NCBI GenBank assembly: GCA_964360145.1
Contig: CAYHWW010000023.1
Location: 1-32,291 of the forward strand
Length of the DNA: 32,291 bases
Direction: 5' to 3'
Origin: CAYHWW01 sp964360145
GTDB lineage: Bacteria; Bdellovibrionota; UBA1018; CAYHWW01
Part shown: in pieces, positions 8,964 through 16,316 of the stretch
Layout of the letters: every line of letters starts with the position of its first letter
Numbering within the stretch: the first letter of the stretch is position 1
The notes under the pieces: generated by a model
What the model was told of the DNA's origin: nothing
Database searches by the model: none
The model's input: the letters and a program-made list of their open reading frames with translations, nothing else
Made by a program: the position numbers and the translations under genes

Positions 8964-10040
8964 TTAACGGGCAACCTCTTCAACTATGTTGATGTTGAGG
9001 CCTAGGACCCGCCATGCCCGGGACTTCTGTGCCTCGATATAGGGCAGGAACGGAGAGTCCTTGATGCCGTGGGTGCGCTTGGCGTGGCGGAAGTAAGCCT
9101 TGCCGGAGCGTTTCACGAAGAAACCCTGGTGGCTGATGAGCACGGGCTTCGAGGGATCGTCGGCGTGGACGAGATTGACGATGGCGCCGCTGGGGATGTG
9201 GTCCATGACTTGCGCTACTTTATCCAATGGGATGTAGGGCAGGGTGACGTCCACTTTCTCGGGCATCTTGCGACTCAATCCATCGAGGGAGGCGATGCCT
9301 CGGCCTCCAGCGGGGTAATCGGGCTGGGACTGGAACCACGCTCTCTTGTGAATGGTTTTCGCGACGGTGTGGGCACCCACGGTGCTCGCTTCACTGTCCG
9401 CGCGTTTCATGAGGTCCTCGGTGACATCCTTCAGTACCCCGGCGCTTTGGTTATTGGGGATCCAGTCCGCCTCAGGGAAGTGGTTGCGGGTGAACCAGCC
9501 AGGTTCGCCATCTTTGTACCGGATGGTGAGGATCTGAGTTGGCACTTCGCTGGCATCATGGGCACGGGCCAACGCGGCCACGGTTTCAATAAAAGTGGTG
9601 CAGTCGAAAACTTCGGGGATGTAGGGAACATTGTCATTTTTGACGCGAGCCCGGTAGTTCTCCATCCAGGAAAGCAGCTTGGGGTTGTCTCTCAGGGAGG
9701 CGCTCCACATGCCCACGCGCTCACCCATGGTGAGCTCATCGGCGGTGTGGAAGAGCGACCGCACTTGTGCGTTGGGCGAGGGGTTGTTCGTCGCCGGTGT
9801 TCGGGATTTCGTGGACGAGGAGGAGAGGAAAGCCGCTGTGACAGCGACGAGAGCTAAAACAAACAACGCAAAGGGAATGGGGCCTCGGGTGACGAACCAG
9901 TTGCGCAGGCTCAGGATGAGGTCAGGGAAGGTCGAGCCCTTGCGGTAGACGGGGCGGTACACCACGGTGCGCCGCGCTGGCTTGGCTTTCGCTTTTGGGG
10001 CTGGTTTGCGAATCGTCGTGCTTTTTTTACGCGTAGTCAT
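8964..10040 (-). CDS. Membrane-anchored DUF1460 (N-acetylmuramoyl-L-alanine amidase-like) protein
   Basis: The 358-residue product starts with a very basic tail (residues 1-35, many Lys/Arg) and one transmembrane helix at about 55-72, giving an N-in, C-out topology. The exported part carries the DUF1460 signature: DCTTFIE with Cys147, SHQGFF with His304, and FRHAK near 318, consistent with an NlpC/P60-superfamily Cys-His catalytic site. DUF1460 proteins are thought to act on cell-wall peptides, but the bond cleaved is not known for most. The Ser/Thr/Pro/Asn-rich segment after the helix (about 73-92) is a likely linker. Start at 10040 is supported by the basic N-terminus and the AT-rich upstream region. 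Confidence 0.82.
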   Translation of the reverse strand: MTTRKKSTTIRKPAPKAKAKPARRTVVYRPVYRKGSTFPDLILSLRNWFVTRGPIPFALFVLALVAVTAAFLSSSSTKSRTPATNNPSPNAQVRSLFHTADELTMGERVGMWSASLRDNPKLLSWMENYRARVKNDNVPYIPEVFDCTTFIETVAALARAHDASEVPTQILTIRYKDGEPGWFTRNHFPEADWIPNNQSAGVLKDVTEDLMKRADSEASTVGAHTVAKTIHKRAWFQSQPDYPAGGRGIASLDGLSRKMPEKVDVTLPYIPLDKVAQVMDHIPSGAIVNLVHADDPSKPVLISHQGFFVKRSGKAYFRHAKRTHGIKDSPFLPYIEAQKSRAWRVLGLNINIVEEVAR

Positions 10041-10094
10041 GCTGTCGTATCGGATGAAATAAGAAAATATTTAATGAAATATTACAGTATTATC

Positions 10095-10176
10095 GCGGAT
10101 TCCTCAAAAAACAGGAATGCGAGCCTCAAAAACGCAGGGTGAAGCGCGGAATCCTCGTATTTGAGGAATGCCGCGC
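10095..10176. repeat. Pair of intergenic hairpins sharing an ATTCCTC-like motif
   Basis: The first hairpin pairs ATTCCT (10099-10104) with AGGAAT (10113-10118) around an A-rich loop. The second pairs GCGCGG (10144-10149) with CCGCGC (10171-10176) and TCCTC (10152-10156) with GAGGA (10163-10167). They sit between the end of the small exported-protein gene (10195) and the start of the DUF1460 gene (10040), both minus strand. On the minus strand the second hairpin is followed about 15 bases later by GTTTTTG, so a weak terminator or an operator for the DUF1460 promoter are both possible. Confidence 0.5.
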
Positions 10177-10194
10177 CTGATTTGCGAACACATG

Positions 10195-10719
10195 CTACGG
10201 CGTCAGGCTCGAAGCGCAGGGGAACTCATAAACCACGTGGCCCTTCGCACGAGCGGCTTGAACTGCCACGTCAAGGTCAGCTGTTTGCGTGGCGCGATAG
10301 AGCCCCACGGGAAACAAGCCTGGCACATCGGGAATGAGGCGCACCAATGTGATTGTGGGGGCTCCGGGCGGGGTCGTCCCGTGAGCTGCGGTTGCGAACG
10401 CAAGATCCGCAGCGCTGGGATCCAGGGGTTCGAAGACTGAGACGGAATAAGCTGTGGATGCAGCAGCGGATTGCGCGGCATTCAGTGCGAGCGCTGCAGT
10501 ATTAAGGGAAAACGTTGCTGAAGCGCCACCTGCAAGGGCCTGCTCGCCATGGATACCCGTGGCGTCGATGGTCGCACGCACTTTTCCGAATGTGGGCTGG
10601 CCCGTTTGTTCGTCATAGGTGAAGCCTAATCCCATGTACTCACCGTAAAAGGGGCTCCAATCAAAGCCTGAACAAATGAGGAAAACAGCGAGGATAAGCA
10701 GTCTAGAGGAGCGAAGCAT
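10195..10719 (-). CDS. Small exported protein of unknown function
   Basis: ATG at 10719 gives a 174-residue protein with a good signal sequence (MLRSSRLLILAVFLICSG). A cysteine ends the hydrophobic core, but the preceding residues (FLI) do not make a proper lipobox. The start is decided by AAGGA lying 5 bases upstream; the frame stays open further upstream, but that part encodes the remnant of another gene. The mature part is Ala/Thr-rich, with no Cys beyond the signal region except one near the C-terminus (FPCASSLTP), and looks beta-structured. No family recognised. It follows the glycosyltransferase gene by about 130 bp on the same strand. Confidence 0.65.
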   Translation of the reverse strand: MLRSSRLLILAVFLICSGFDWSPFYGEYMGLGFTYDEQTGQPTFGKVRATIDATGIHGEQALAGGASATFSLNTAALALNAAQSAAASTAYSVSVFEPLDPSAADLAFATAAHGTTPPGAPTITLVRLIPDVPGLFPVGLYRATQTADLDVAVQAARAKGHVVYEFPCASSLTP

Positions 10720-10724
10720 GTGGG

Positions 10725-10729
10725 TCCTT
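10725..10729 (-). promoter_or_regulatory. Ribosome binding site deciding the start at 10719
   Basis: On the minus strand AAGGA ends 5 bases before the ATG at 10719. The longer in-frame start at 10851 has no comparable site and would translate a degraded sulfatase-modifying-type segment, so 10719 is preferred. Confidence 0.65.
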
Positions 10730-10761
10730 ACCAAAAACCGTGCGCATGGCAAGGGAAGTAT

Positions 10762-10860
10762 GCCCGTAGTAAGACCTCTAGGGTCTATTGCGGGCGATGC
10801 GCCGAAATCGCCATAGAAGTCTGCGGTCCACTCCTGCACATTGCCGTGCATCTCATGGGG
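10762..10860 (-). pseudogene. Remnant of a formylglycine-generating-enzyme/sulfatase-modifying-factor-type gene
   Basis: On the minus strand, in the frame of ATG 10851, the translation is MHGNVQEWTADFYGDF followed by DPRGLTTG. The M(H/A)GNVxEWTxDxY block and the DPxGxxxG block are signatures of the C-terminal part of the FGE-sulfatase (SUMF1) domain, in the correct order and spacing. The next expected block (RGGSW) is missing and upstream homology stops at about the glycosyltransferase stop codon. Only some 30 codons survive, so this is a gene fragment wedged between two intact genes. Confidence 0.7.
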
Positions 10861-12148
10861 GTGCTGGCTTTTTCCGTTGCCGCCAGGCTCGCCAAAAGCC
10901 GTAGTTGCCCTTCTTCAGGTCCTGTAGCGGGTAGAAGGAGTCCCGCCATGAGATGCCCCCGGTGGTGAAGGCGCGCACGGCGGAGGTGCTCATGGCAGCG
11001 AGGTAGCTCAGCATCATCAAAGGCGCCGCGCCCCAGGCAAGGACCGAGGGGTACTGAAGGAGACCGCAGGTGATGCGGTAACTGTAATAGAGAAATGCGC
11101 TGTTCAGCGCACCCAATGCCAAGAGTAACGGCCCCCAGGGCGTGGGAATGAAAGCGCCCGTGAGCAGCGCCAGAGCGGGGCCCAGGAACACTGCGCTCTG
11201 GAACAGCAGCGCTCCGAGCAGGAAAACCACGGAGTAATCATGGCCCGCGAATCCGTTCTTCACCATCCCGCGCAAAGAAGCCCAGAACCCATCCTGCCAC
11301 CGCACCCGCACGCGGTCATGGCCTGTGGCCGCCATGAGGCGGGCGCCCGCCATACGAAAGAGGAGCCCCATTTTGAGGTCCTCAGCAACGGTGAGGCGCA
11401 GTTTCTCGTGGCCGCCGAGTTCGAAGTAGCGGTCCGTGCGCACCATGAGGAAGGCGCCGATGCCGATGTGATTCAATCCGTTCGGTTGGGTAAGGCGCCA
11501 GGGCTGGGTGAAAAAATTGAGGCTTAAGGCGAAGAACGCGAGGAACGCTCCTTCCCAGCGGCCGTGGAACTCAGCCTTGGGAAAGAGGGTGAGGAAGTCG
11601 AGATTCTCCCGCTTCATGAGCAGAGCCGCCTCGAAGAGTGCGCGCTCGTGAAAAATGACGTCGGCATCGGTGAAAAGCAGGTATTCCGGCGCCGACTCTT
11701 CCATCTGCAGGATGCGCGCCCCCGTCCAGCAGGCATGGGTTTTACCGAGCCAGGCAGGGGGCAGCTCTCGCAGGGGCACCACGGTGATGAGCGGGCCGTG
11801 GTCCGCGGCTACCTCTCGCATGCGCGTTTGGGTGGAGTCCCGGGAGCGGTCATCCACGGCAATGATGCGGAGACGGGTGAGGCCGACGCTTGCGGCCAGT
11901 GATCGCAAGCAGGCGGCGATGCGTTTCTCTTCATCCCGGGCAGGCACCACCACGCCCACGTTGAGAGGAGGGGTGGGGTGGGGAGGCAGCGGGGGCTTCA
12001 CTGCGCTCAGCACCGGGATGTTTTGGCGAAAGCGCCGGGAGTCGAGGAGGCATTGGATGAGAAAGAGGAATATGGCTGCCTGGGAGAAGAGAAGAGCGCC
12101 GCTAGCTAAGGACCTGTCCATGAATAAATTAGACATTTGGCATCCCAT
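10853..12148 (-). CDS. Membrane-bound family-2 glycosyltransferase (HpnB/CrtQ-like)
   Basis: The 431-residue product has an N-terminal hydrophobic segment (about 16-35), a GT-A catalytic domain, and three to four C-terminal membrane helices (about 305-400). Catalytic landmarks are VVVPARDEE (67-73), VDDRSRDST (98-106, first Asp pair), FTDADV (159-164, the DxD metal/nucleotide-sugar site), AEDLKMGLLFR (255-265, catalytic ED) and RWQDGFW (283-289). WLGKTHAC at 133-140 is typical of the hopene-associated HpnB and carotenoid CrtQ-type groups. No hopanoid or carotenoid genes are near, so the acceptor is unknown. Residues 1-13, including every plausible ATG start, are encoded by the inverted-repeat end of a MITE-like element. 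GGAAGAAAG just before ATG 12148 could serve as ribosome site and is also inside the element. Confidence 0.85.
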   Translation of the reverse strand: MGCQMSNLFMDRSLASGALLFSQAAIFLFLIQCLLDSRRFRQNIPVLSAVKPPLPPHPTPPLNVGVVVPARDEEKRIAACLRSLAASVGLTRLRIIAVDDRSRDSTQTRMREVAADHGPLITVVPLRELPPAWLGKTHACWTGARILQMEESAPEYLLFTDADVIFHERALFEAALLMKRENLDFLTLFPKAEFHGRWEGAFLAFFALSLNFFTQPWRLTQPNGLNHIGIGAFLMVRTDRYFELGGHEKLRLTVAEDLKMGLLFRMAGARLMAATGHDRVRVRWQDGFWASLRGMVKNGFAGHDYSVVFLLGALLFQSAVFLGPALALLTGAFIPTPWGPLLLALGALNSAFLYYSYRITCGLLQYPSVLAWGAAPLMMLSYLAAMSTSAVRAFTTGGISWRDSFYPLQDLKKGNYGFWRAWRQRKKPAPP

Positions 12149-12288
12149 CTTTCTTCCATATTTGACTGCTACTCAGTCGCAAAATCCTCAGAATAGCGCT
12201 GCTATTCTTCCGGTTTGGCTCCTTCCGTGGCAGCCAACTCTGTTCGAAAGCTGAGCGCCAAATGTCTAATTTATTCATGGACAGGTCC
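12110..12288. mobile_element. MITE-like non-autonomous element, 179 bp, 32-bp perfect terminal inverted repeats, TAA target duplication
   Basis: Bases 12110-12141 and 12257-12288 are perfect 32-bp inverted repeats; the outer ends are GGACCTGTCC and GGACAGGTCC. TAA occurs directly outside both ends (12107-12109 and 12289-12291), as expected for a 3-bp target site duplication. No transposase is encoded. The interior is rich in further hairpins, for example AGAATAGC with GCTATTCT around a 3-base loop, and GACTG with CAGTC. Three-base TNA-type duplications are known for some IS5-family groups and Tourist-like MITEs, so mobilisation by a related transposase elsewhere in the genome is an inference. 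Perfect repeats suggest a recent insertion. Confidence 0.85.
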
Positions 12289-12373
12289 TAAGCCCTGAGG
12301 TGACATGGGCTCATTCTAACCGAGAGTCCCAAGTAGTCTCTTTTTATTTAGGGGGCCGTGGTAAGGGCTGCTC

Positions 12374-12751
12374 ATGGTTTTCCTTCGTATCTTCAGCGTG
12401 CTGGTTCTTCATGGTTTCCTGTGCACGGAGGCCCAGGCCGTGCGCGCCTACGCGGCCCCTCGGCCAGAGTTCACCGCGGTGCTCAGCGCGGTGACCGTGC
12501 CTGGGGTGGCCCAGCGTCTGGGGGCCCGCTCCGCTGGCCTCGAAAGGTTGAAGGGTTGGTGCCACCGCCTATTGGAGGGATCCAACGGGCAACAAGAGAA
12601 TACAGTGGCGCCCGCTCGCACCATTGAGGAGGCTGTGACCCTCATCGATGCTTACGCGACGCGACTCATCGCGGCTTATCCAGCGGAACTGCGCGGGGAG
12701 TTAGGGGCCATGTACTTCCAGCACGCGGTTTACGCACCTGGGACGAGGTGA
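12374..12751 (+). CDS. N-terminal part of an exported protein of unknown function (probably frameshifted)
   Basis: ATG at 12374, preceded by TAAGGG at a good distance, begins a signal peptide (MVFLRIFSVLVLHGFLCTEAQA). The 125-residue frame stops at TGA 12749-12751, overlapping GTG 12748 of the next frame. The frame of the following gene is also open upstream from about 12628, and there it reads plausibly as protein (RTWDEVTDAREM), so one original gene of about 310 codons with a one-base shift between about 12628 and 12751 is likely. Runs of G (near 12695 and 12704) or T (near 12729) are candidate sites. A true two-gene, translationally coupled arrangement is the alternative. Confidence 0.6.
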   Translation: MVFLRIFSVLVLHGFLCTEAQAVRAYAAPRPEFTAVLSAVTVPGVAQRLGARSAGLERLKGWCHRLLEGSNGQQENTVAPARTIEEAVTLIDAYATRLIAAYPAELRGELGAMYFQHAVYAPGTR

Positions 12752-13305
12752 CCGATGCTCGGGAGATGGTGGGTTTCTTCTCGCCGCTGGAGGACCCCTC
12801 GGCATTTCATGTTGAAGAGAATGTGATGCGGCGGACGCGGATTTACTCCCGGACGATCCTCATCCACGAGGCCTTGGTTCATCGAGCCCAGTGGTTGGAG
12901 CTGGTGCACGCCCAGGGTGAGGACGGCGCTCGGGCAGCCGTTGGTGCCTACCTTCGGGTGAGTGAGCTCACCGCCCATTTGGTGGAGCGGGATCTGGCCG
13001 TTCTCATTCCGCGGGCTCTTTTAGAGAAGGACACAGAGGATTTGCCATTCAGTGATGAGACGTTCTCATTTCTGAAGCAGCGTTGGGCGCGGAAGGCCGA
13101 GGATAGCGAAGAGGAGTCCCTCCAGTGGGTTTTTCAAAACTACTGCAAAGTCCCTCCCGGTTTCTGGGACGGGGGCTTGCATCGCTGGTCCCTGCTGCGC
13201 GTGGCCATGGAGCACCGCCTGGATAACCTCGCCGCCACGAGGCCCGATGCGGAGATCGCCGCGGTCCTTGCGCGCTGGCGGCGTTCAATGAAATTGACGC
13301 GGTGA
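12748..13305 (+). CDS. C-terminal part of the same exported protein, or a coupled gene of unknown function
   Basis: This frame starts at GTG 12748 (185 residues) or continues the previous frame after a one-base shift. It has no signal peptide of its own. It contains ILIHEALVHRAQ, which has a HExxxH pattern, not the HExxH of most zinc peptidases, so metalloprotease function is not supported. The rest is rich in Arg, Glu and Trp and predicted helical. It ends 62 bp before a structured repeat and converges on the AceE-like gene. Family not recognised. Confidence 0.6.
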   Translation: MTDAREMVGFFSPLEDPSAFHVEENVMRRTRIYSRTILIHEALVHRAQWLELVHAQGEDGARAAVGAYLRVSELTAHLVERDLAVLIPRALLEKDTEDLPFSDETFSFLKQRWARKAEDSEEESLQWVFQNYCKVPPGFWDGGLHRWSLLRVAMEHRLDNLAATRPDAEIAAVLARWRRSMKLTR

Positions 13306-13367
13306 GTCTTAAAAAGTAACGGCGTACCTTTTGGGCAGCCAACAAAATCCAAGACTTAGCGAAGGTA

Positions 13368-13476
13368 TTTTGCCGCCTGGCGAGGCGCGACGACGAGTGA
13401 GCGACCAAAGCGGGCTGCTGCCCGCTGCGTGGAGCCACGAGAAGGAGCAACGAAGCCAGGCGGCAAAAGACCGAGC
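13368..13476. repeat. Structured intergenic repeat, copy 1 (three nested or adjacent stems)
   Basis: A perfect 14-bp outer stem, TTTTGCCGCCTGGC (13368-13381) with GCCAGGCGGCAAAA (13455-13468), encloses AGCGGGC/GCCCGCT (13409-13415 with 13420-13426) and a small CGTG/CACG hairpin (13428-13431 with 13436-13439). The stretch 13402-13476 aligns without length change to 32217-32291 on the opposite strand. It lies between convergent genes and its right border touches the stop codon of the AceE-like gene, so it could also work as a terminator. Confidence 0.8.
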
Positions 13477-16172
13477 TAACGCAGCACTCGGGGGTCCACT
13501 AGGATCTCTTCGCTGGCCGCCTGCTCCATCATGCGAGCGACGGCGTCTATCACCGCCGCGGCATCAATATGGTGATAGGCGAACACGTCCACGGGGCGGC
13601 CGCACTTGGAATGCTTGCGCACGGCAAGGGCCTCCTGGGGTGCGCCTACGATGGAGCCGATGTTATCCAAGAGGCCCGGCTCACCATCATGGGTGCTCAC
13701 CACGGGGATGCGGGAACCCCGCAAAGAAAGAAGCTCTGCCTGCGAGGACACCGTACGGCTCGGAGCCAGGTGCAGGTTGCCATTGACGCCCAAAGCCTGA
13801 CGCAGATGGCTGTACTCATTTTCCTTCGCAAGGTTGCCCAGCAACAGATCCGGCGAGGTCACCACGCACACATTGGCGTAGATGCCCTGCTCACGGAGCT
13901 TACGGCTCGCCTCCACGGCTTGGGGCACCAGCGTCCCCATGGCAAAGAGGTGCACCACATTGTCGCCGGGGTGATAGCCCTCATGGCCTTCGAAGTTCAA
14001 GAGCCAATAGCCTCCCGCCAGAACATCGCCGCGAATGGCAGCGAGGATCTCGGCTTTCGAGCGGCCTTCAAAGCGCTTCTGGGTTTGCAGGCTCTCCATG
14101 AAGGTCTTCTGCTCGATGCTCATTGTGACAAGACGCAAGAGCACGGATTGGCGGCCGTTGTTGTCGCCCGTGATTTGGCGCTTCACGGCATCCGCGAAGA
14201 TCCAGTCGAGCTCCTGCACGAAGGCCGGTTCCCAGGTGACCAGGTTCGGGATCTGGAAGTCGCTCTTCCAGCCGTGTTGGGCACCTTCCGGCGACAGCGA
14301 TACGCCGCTGGGGGTGCCCACGCAGATGAAGCCTGAACGCCAATAGATATTATAGAAGAACTGGTCATGGGCGCGTTTGATGAAGAAGTCGTAGATGCTC
14401 ATCAGCGGCAGCACGGGGAGCCCCAGGATATCGCGCATCTTGCCAAAGGCGCCAGCGCAGCTCATGACGTTGGCCTCTTCGATCTCGAAGCGCAGGTGGC
14501 GGTGCTGTTGGCGCTCCAACGGTACGAGGTCCGGGCGCCGGGCGTCTTTCACGTGATAGCGCTCTTCAAAATCTTGGATTTCAGGGCCATAGATTTTGCC
14601 GTCCATGCTGGGGTTCAGGTTGGTGCTGGTGCCCACATCGGGGGCCATGGTGACCACGAAGTCAGCGGCGGGTTTCCAGCGGCGGTCATTCTCTGAGAGG
14701 GGCTGTTTCTTCTCGTGATCGGTTTCATGCTGGGTGCCGACGTTGGCGATGCGAATGAGCTTGGCCGCGATTTGGCCCCACATCCATTGAGTATTGCCCC
14801 AGGGTATGAGTTTAGTGTCGATGTTGAAGGCGTCGGGGAAGCCACCGGCGGCGTCGACGCTTTTCAACGCACGCTCTAAATTGCGGGTTTTGAGCGCACG
14901 TTGGCTCTCTATGCCTTGGCGTAAGTAGTGACCGCGGGCTTCCAGGAAGTCCCGGGCCTTCTGTGGCGGCAGTTGGAAAATATCATCAGCGGGCACGCCC
15001 TCTTTTTCTCGGAGGGCGTCCACCTCCTGATCTTCGGGCAGCGCGGAGTGGTTGCCCTGGGCCGCCTGGCATTGGAGGTGCCAGCCCTTGATGGTGTGGG
15101 CGATGACGAGGGTGGGCTTTTCCGAGCGGCGGCACTGCTCAAAAATATCCGCGATCACTTGGATATCGTGGCCGCCCACGTCTTCGACGAGCTCCAGCAC
15201 TTGTTCATCGGAGAGCACGGAAAGCGGGCGCTCCAGCCCGGGCTCCAACTCCACGAAGCGAAGGCGCGCGGCTTTGCCCGAGCGCGCCATGAGGAGGGTT
15301 TGGAATTCGTAGTCGGTGAGGTGTTTCTCCAGGACTTTGCGCAGCAACTCCCCGCCGGTTTGTTGGAAGAAGGCCTGACGCTTGCGGCCGTGGCGCATAT
15401 TGTGCACCACCCAGCCGTTGGCGCGACCCAGACGCTCAATGCGGTCGGCGTCGGTGCCCGTCATGTCTTCAGATTTAATGCGGGCGCCGTCCAGGTTCTG
15501 GCGGTTGTAGTCCACGATCCAGGTGACGTTGCCCAGGTGGCGCTCGGGCACGTCGGGCATGCACTCATGCAAGGAGCCTTCCCGGAATTCTGAGTCACCC
15601 ATGATGGCCCAGAAATGGGGGTCCGCGGGCACTTCGAAACCATGGTCCTTGGCGAAGCGGAAGGCGAGGGCCATGTAAGCCGCCACCACGGGGGGAATAC
15701 CCACGGTGCCGGACGGGAAGTAATTGTGGGAGTCCGGGTCCCAAGCCGCGTGATAGCTTTGGAACACAGCCTCGTGGCCAGGGTCTTCAGGGTTTGTGAA
15801 CTTGCGCAGGTTCCACATGACCTTCTTCGCTTCATCCTCGGAGAAGCGGCGCCCGTCCGGATGATAAAAAAGTCCCATGAGGTGGTGGTAGGCGTGGTCC
15901 ATGGGAGAGCCATGGGGTTTCACGCAGATATGGTCTTGGGGTTGGCGCACGAGAAGGTGCAGTGCGCCCAGGATGTGGGTGAGGGACGCGCAGGCCGCGG
16001 GATGGCCCCCCACCTTAGGATCGCCCTTTTGCACGTCGGGGCGGCTATTGGCCTGGTGGATCATCTGGGTTGAATAATAGAGGGCTCGTTCGGCAATACG
16101 CTCCAGCAACGCCGTGTCAGGAGCGCCTTTTTTGAGCGTACTAGCTAGGGAACTCTTGGAAATCGTTGTCAT
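13476..16172 (-). CDS. AceE-like thiamine-diphosphate-dependent E1 dehydrogenase (homodimeric type)
   Basis: The 898-residue product has the length and layout of homodimeric pyruvate dehydrogenase E1 (COG2609) or of the related transketolase-like E1 proteins. The thiamine-diphosphate motif appears as GDSE at 192-195 followed by DYNRQNLDG at 221-229 (GDG...N pattern, with Ser in place of the third-position Gly). The middle pyrimidine-binding-type region includes the EEANVMSCAGAFGKMRD and SIYDFF segments, and the transketolase C-terminal domain ends the protein (VVSTHDGEPGLLDNIGS). No E2 (acyltransferase) or E3 genes adjoin it, so substrate assignment (pyruvate or another 2-oxo acid) is uncertain. 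The start at 16172 opens a 143-bp divergent spacer shared with the large gene on the other strand. Confidence 0.8.
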   Translation of the reverse strand: MTTISKSSLASTLKKGAPDTALLERIAERALYYSTQMIHQANSRPDVQKGDPKVGGHPAACASLTHILGALHLLVRQPQDHICVKPHGSPMDHAYHHLMGLFYHPDGRRFSEDEAKKVMWNLRKFTNPEDPGHEAVFQSYHAAWDPDSHNYFPSGTVGIPPVVAAYMALAFRFAKDHGFEVPADPHFWAIMGDSEFREGSLHECMPDVPERHLGNVTWIVDYNRQNLDGARIKSEDMTGTDADRIERLGRANGWVVHNMRHGRKRQAFFQQTGGELLRKVLEKHLTDYEFQTLLMARSGKAARLRFVELEPGLERPLSVLSDEQVLELVEDVGGHDIQVIADIFEQCRRSEKPTLVIAHTIKGWHLQCQAAQGNHSALPEDQEVDALREKEGVPADDIFQLPPQKARDFLEARGHYLRQGIESQRALKTRNLERALKSVDAAGGFPDAFNIDTKLIPWGNTQWMWGQIAAKLIRIANVGTQHETDHEKKQPLSENDRRWKPAADFVVTMAPDVGTSTNLNPSMDGKIYGPEIQDFEERYHVKDARRPDLVPLERQQHRHLRFEIEEANVMSCAGAFGKMRDILGLPVLPLMSIYDFFIKRAHDQFFYNIYWRSGFICVGTPSGVSLSPEGAQHGWKSDFQIPNLVTWEPAFVQELDWIFADAVKRQITGDNNGRQSVLLRLVTMSIEQKTFMESLQTQKRFEGRSKAEILAAIRGDVLAGGYWLLNFEGHEGYHPGDNVVHLFAMGTLVPQAVEASRKLREQGIYANVCVVTSPDLLLGNLAKENEYSHLRQALGVNGNLHLAPSRTVSSQAELLSLRGSRIPVVSTHDGEPGLLDNIGSIVGAPQEALAVRKHSKCGRPVDVFAYHHIDAAAVIDAVARMMEQAASEEILVDPRVLR

Positions 16173-16235
16173 GGCCCCTCCCTGACTTTTCTGTCACGAC
16201 TGATCGGCTATGGGGAGGGAAAAGTTGAGCTGTCT

Positions 16236-16252
16236 AGGACGTTGACAGTCCT
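16236..16252. promoter_or_regulatory. Palindrome overlapping a TTGACA box in a divergent spacer
   Basis: AGGAC (16236-16240) and GTCCT (16248-16252) flank a 7-bp centre in the 144-bp spacer between two divergent genes. TTGACA at 16242-16247 lies in the centre and reads towards the 1236-residue gene. No convincing -10 box follows at 17 bp, so both promoter and operator status are tentative. Confidence 0.3.
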
Positions 16253-16316
16253 CTAGGCAAAGCCAACACGTCAATTCAGCAGCGCTTTCCGTCGATAAGC
16301 GAACGTCGAGGAGCGC

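Noticed and set aside
10720..10851. Longer start (ATG 10851) for the small exported protein
   Set aside because: It would put an FGE-type fragment before a signal peptide; AAGGA before ATG 10719 supports the shorter form.
12865..12885. Zinc-protease motif in HEALVH of the exported unknown protein
   Set aside because: The pattern is HExxxH, not HExxH, and no third ligand motif or surrounding family features are visible.
13306..13476. CRISPR-like or tRNA-like structure in the spacer
   Set aside because: There are no regularly spaced direct repeats and no cloverleaf; the signal is an inverted, stem-forming repeat.
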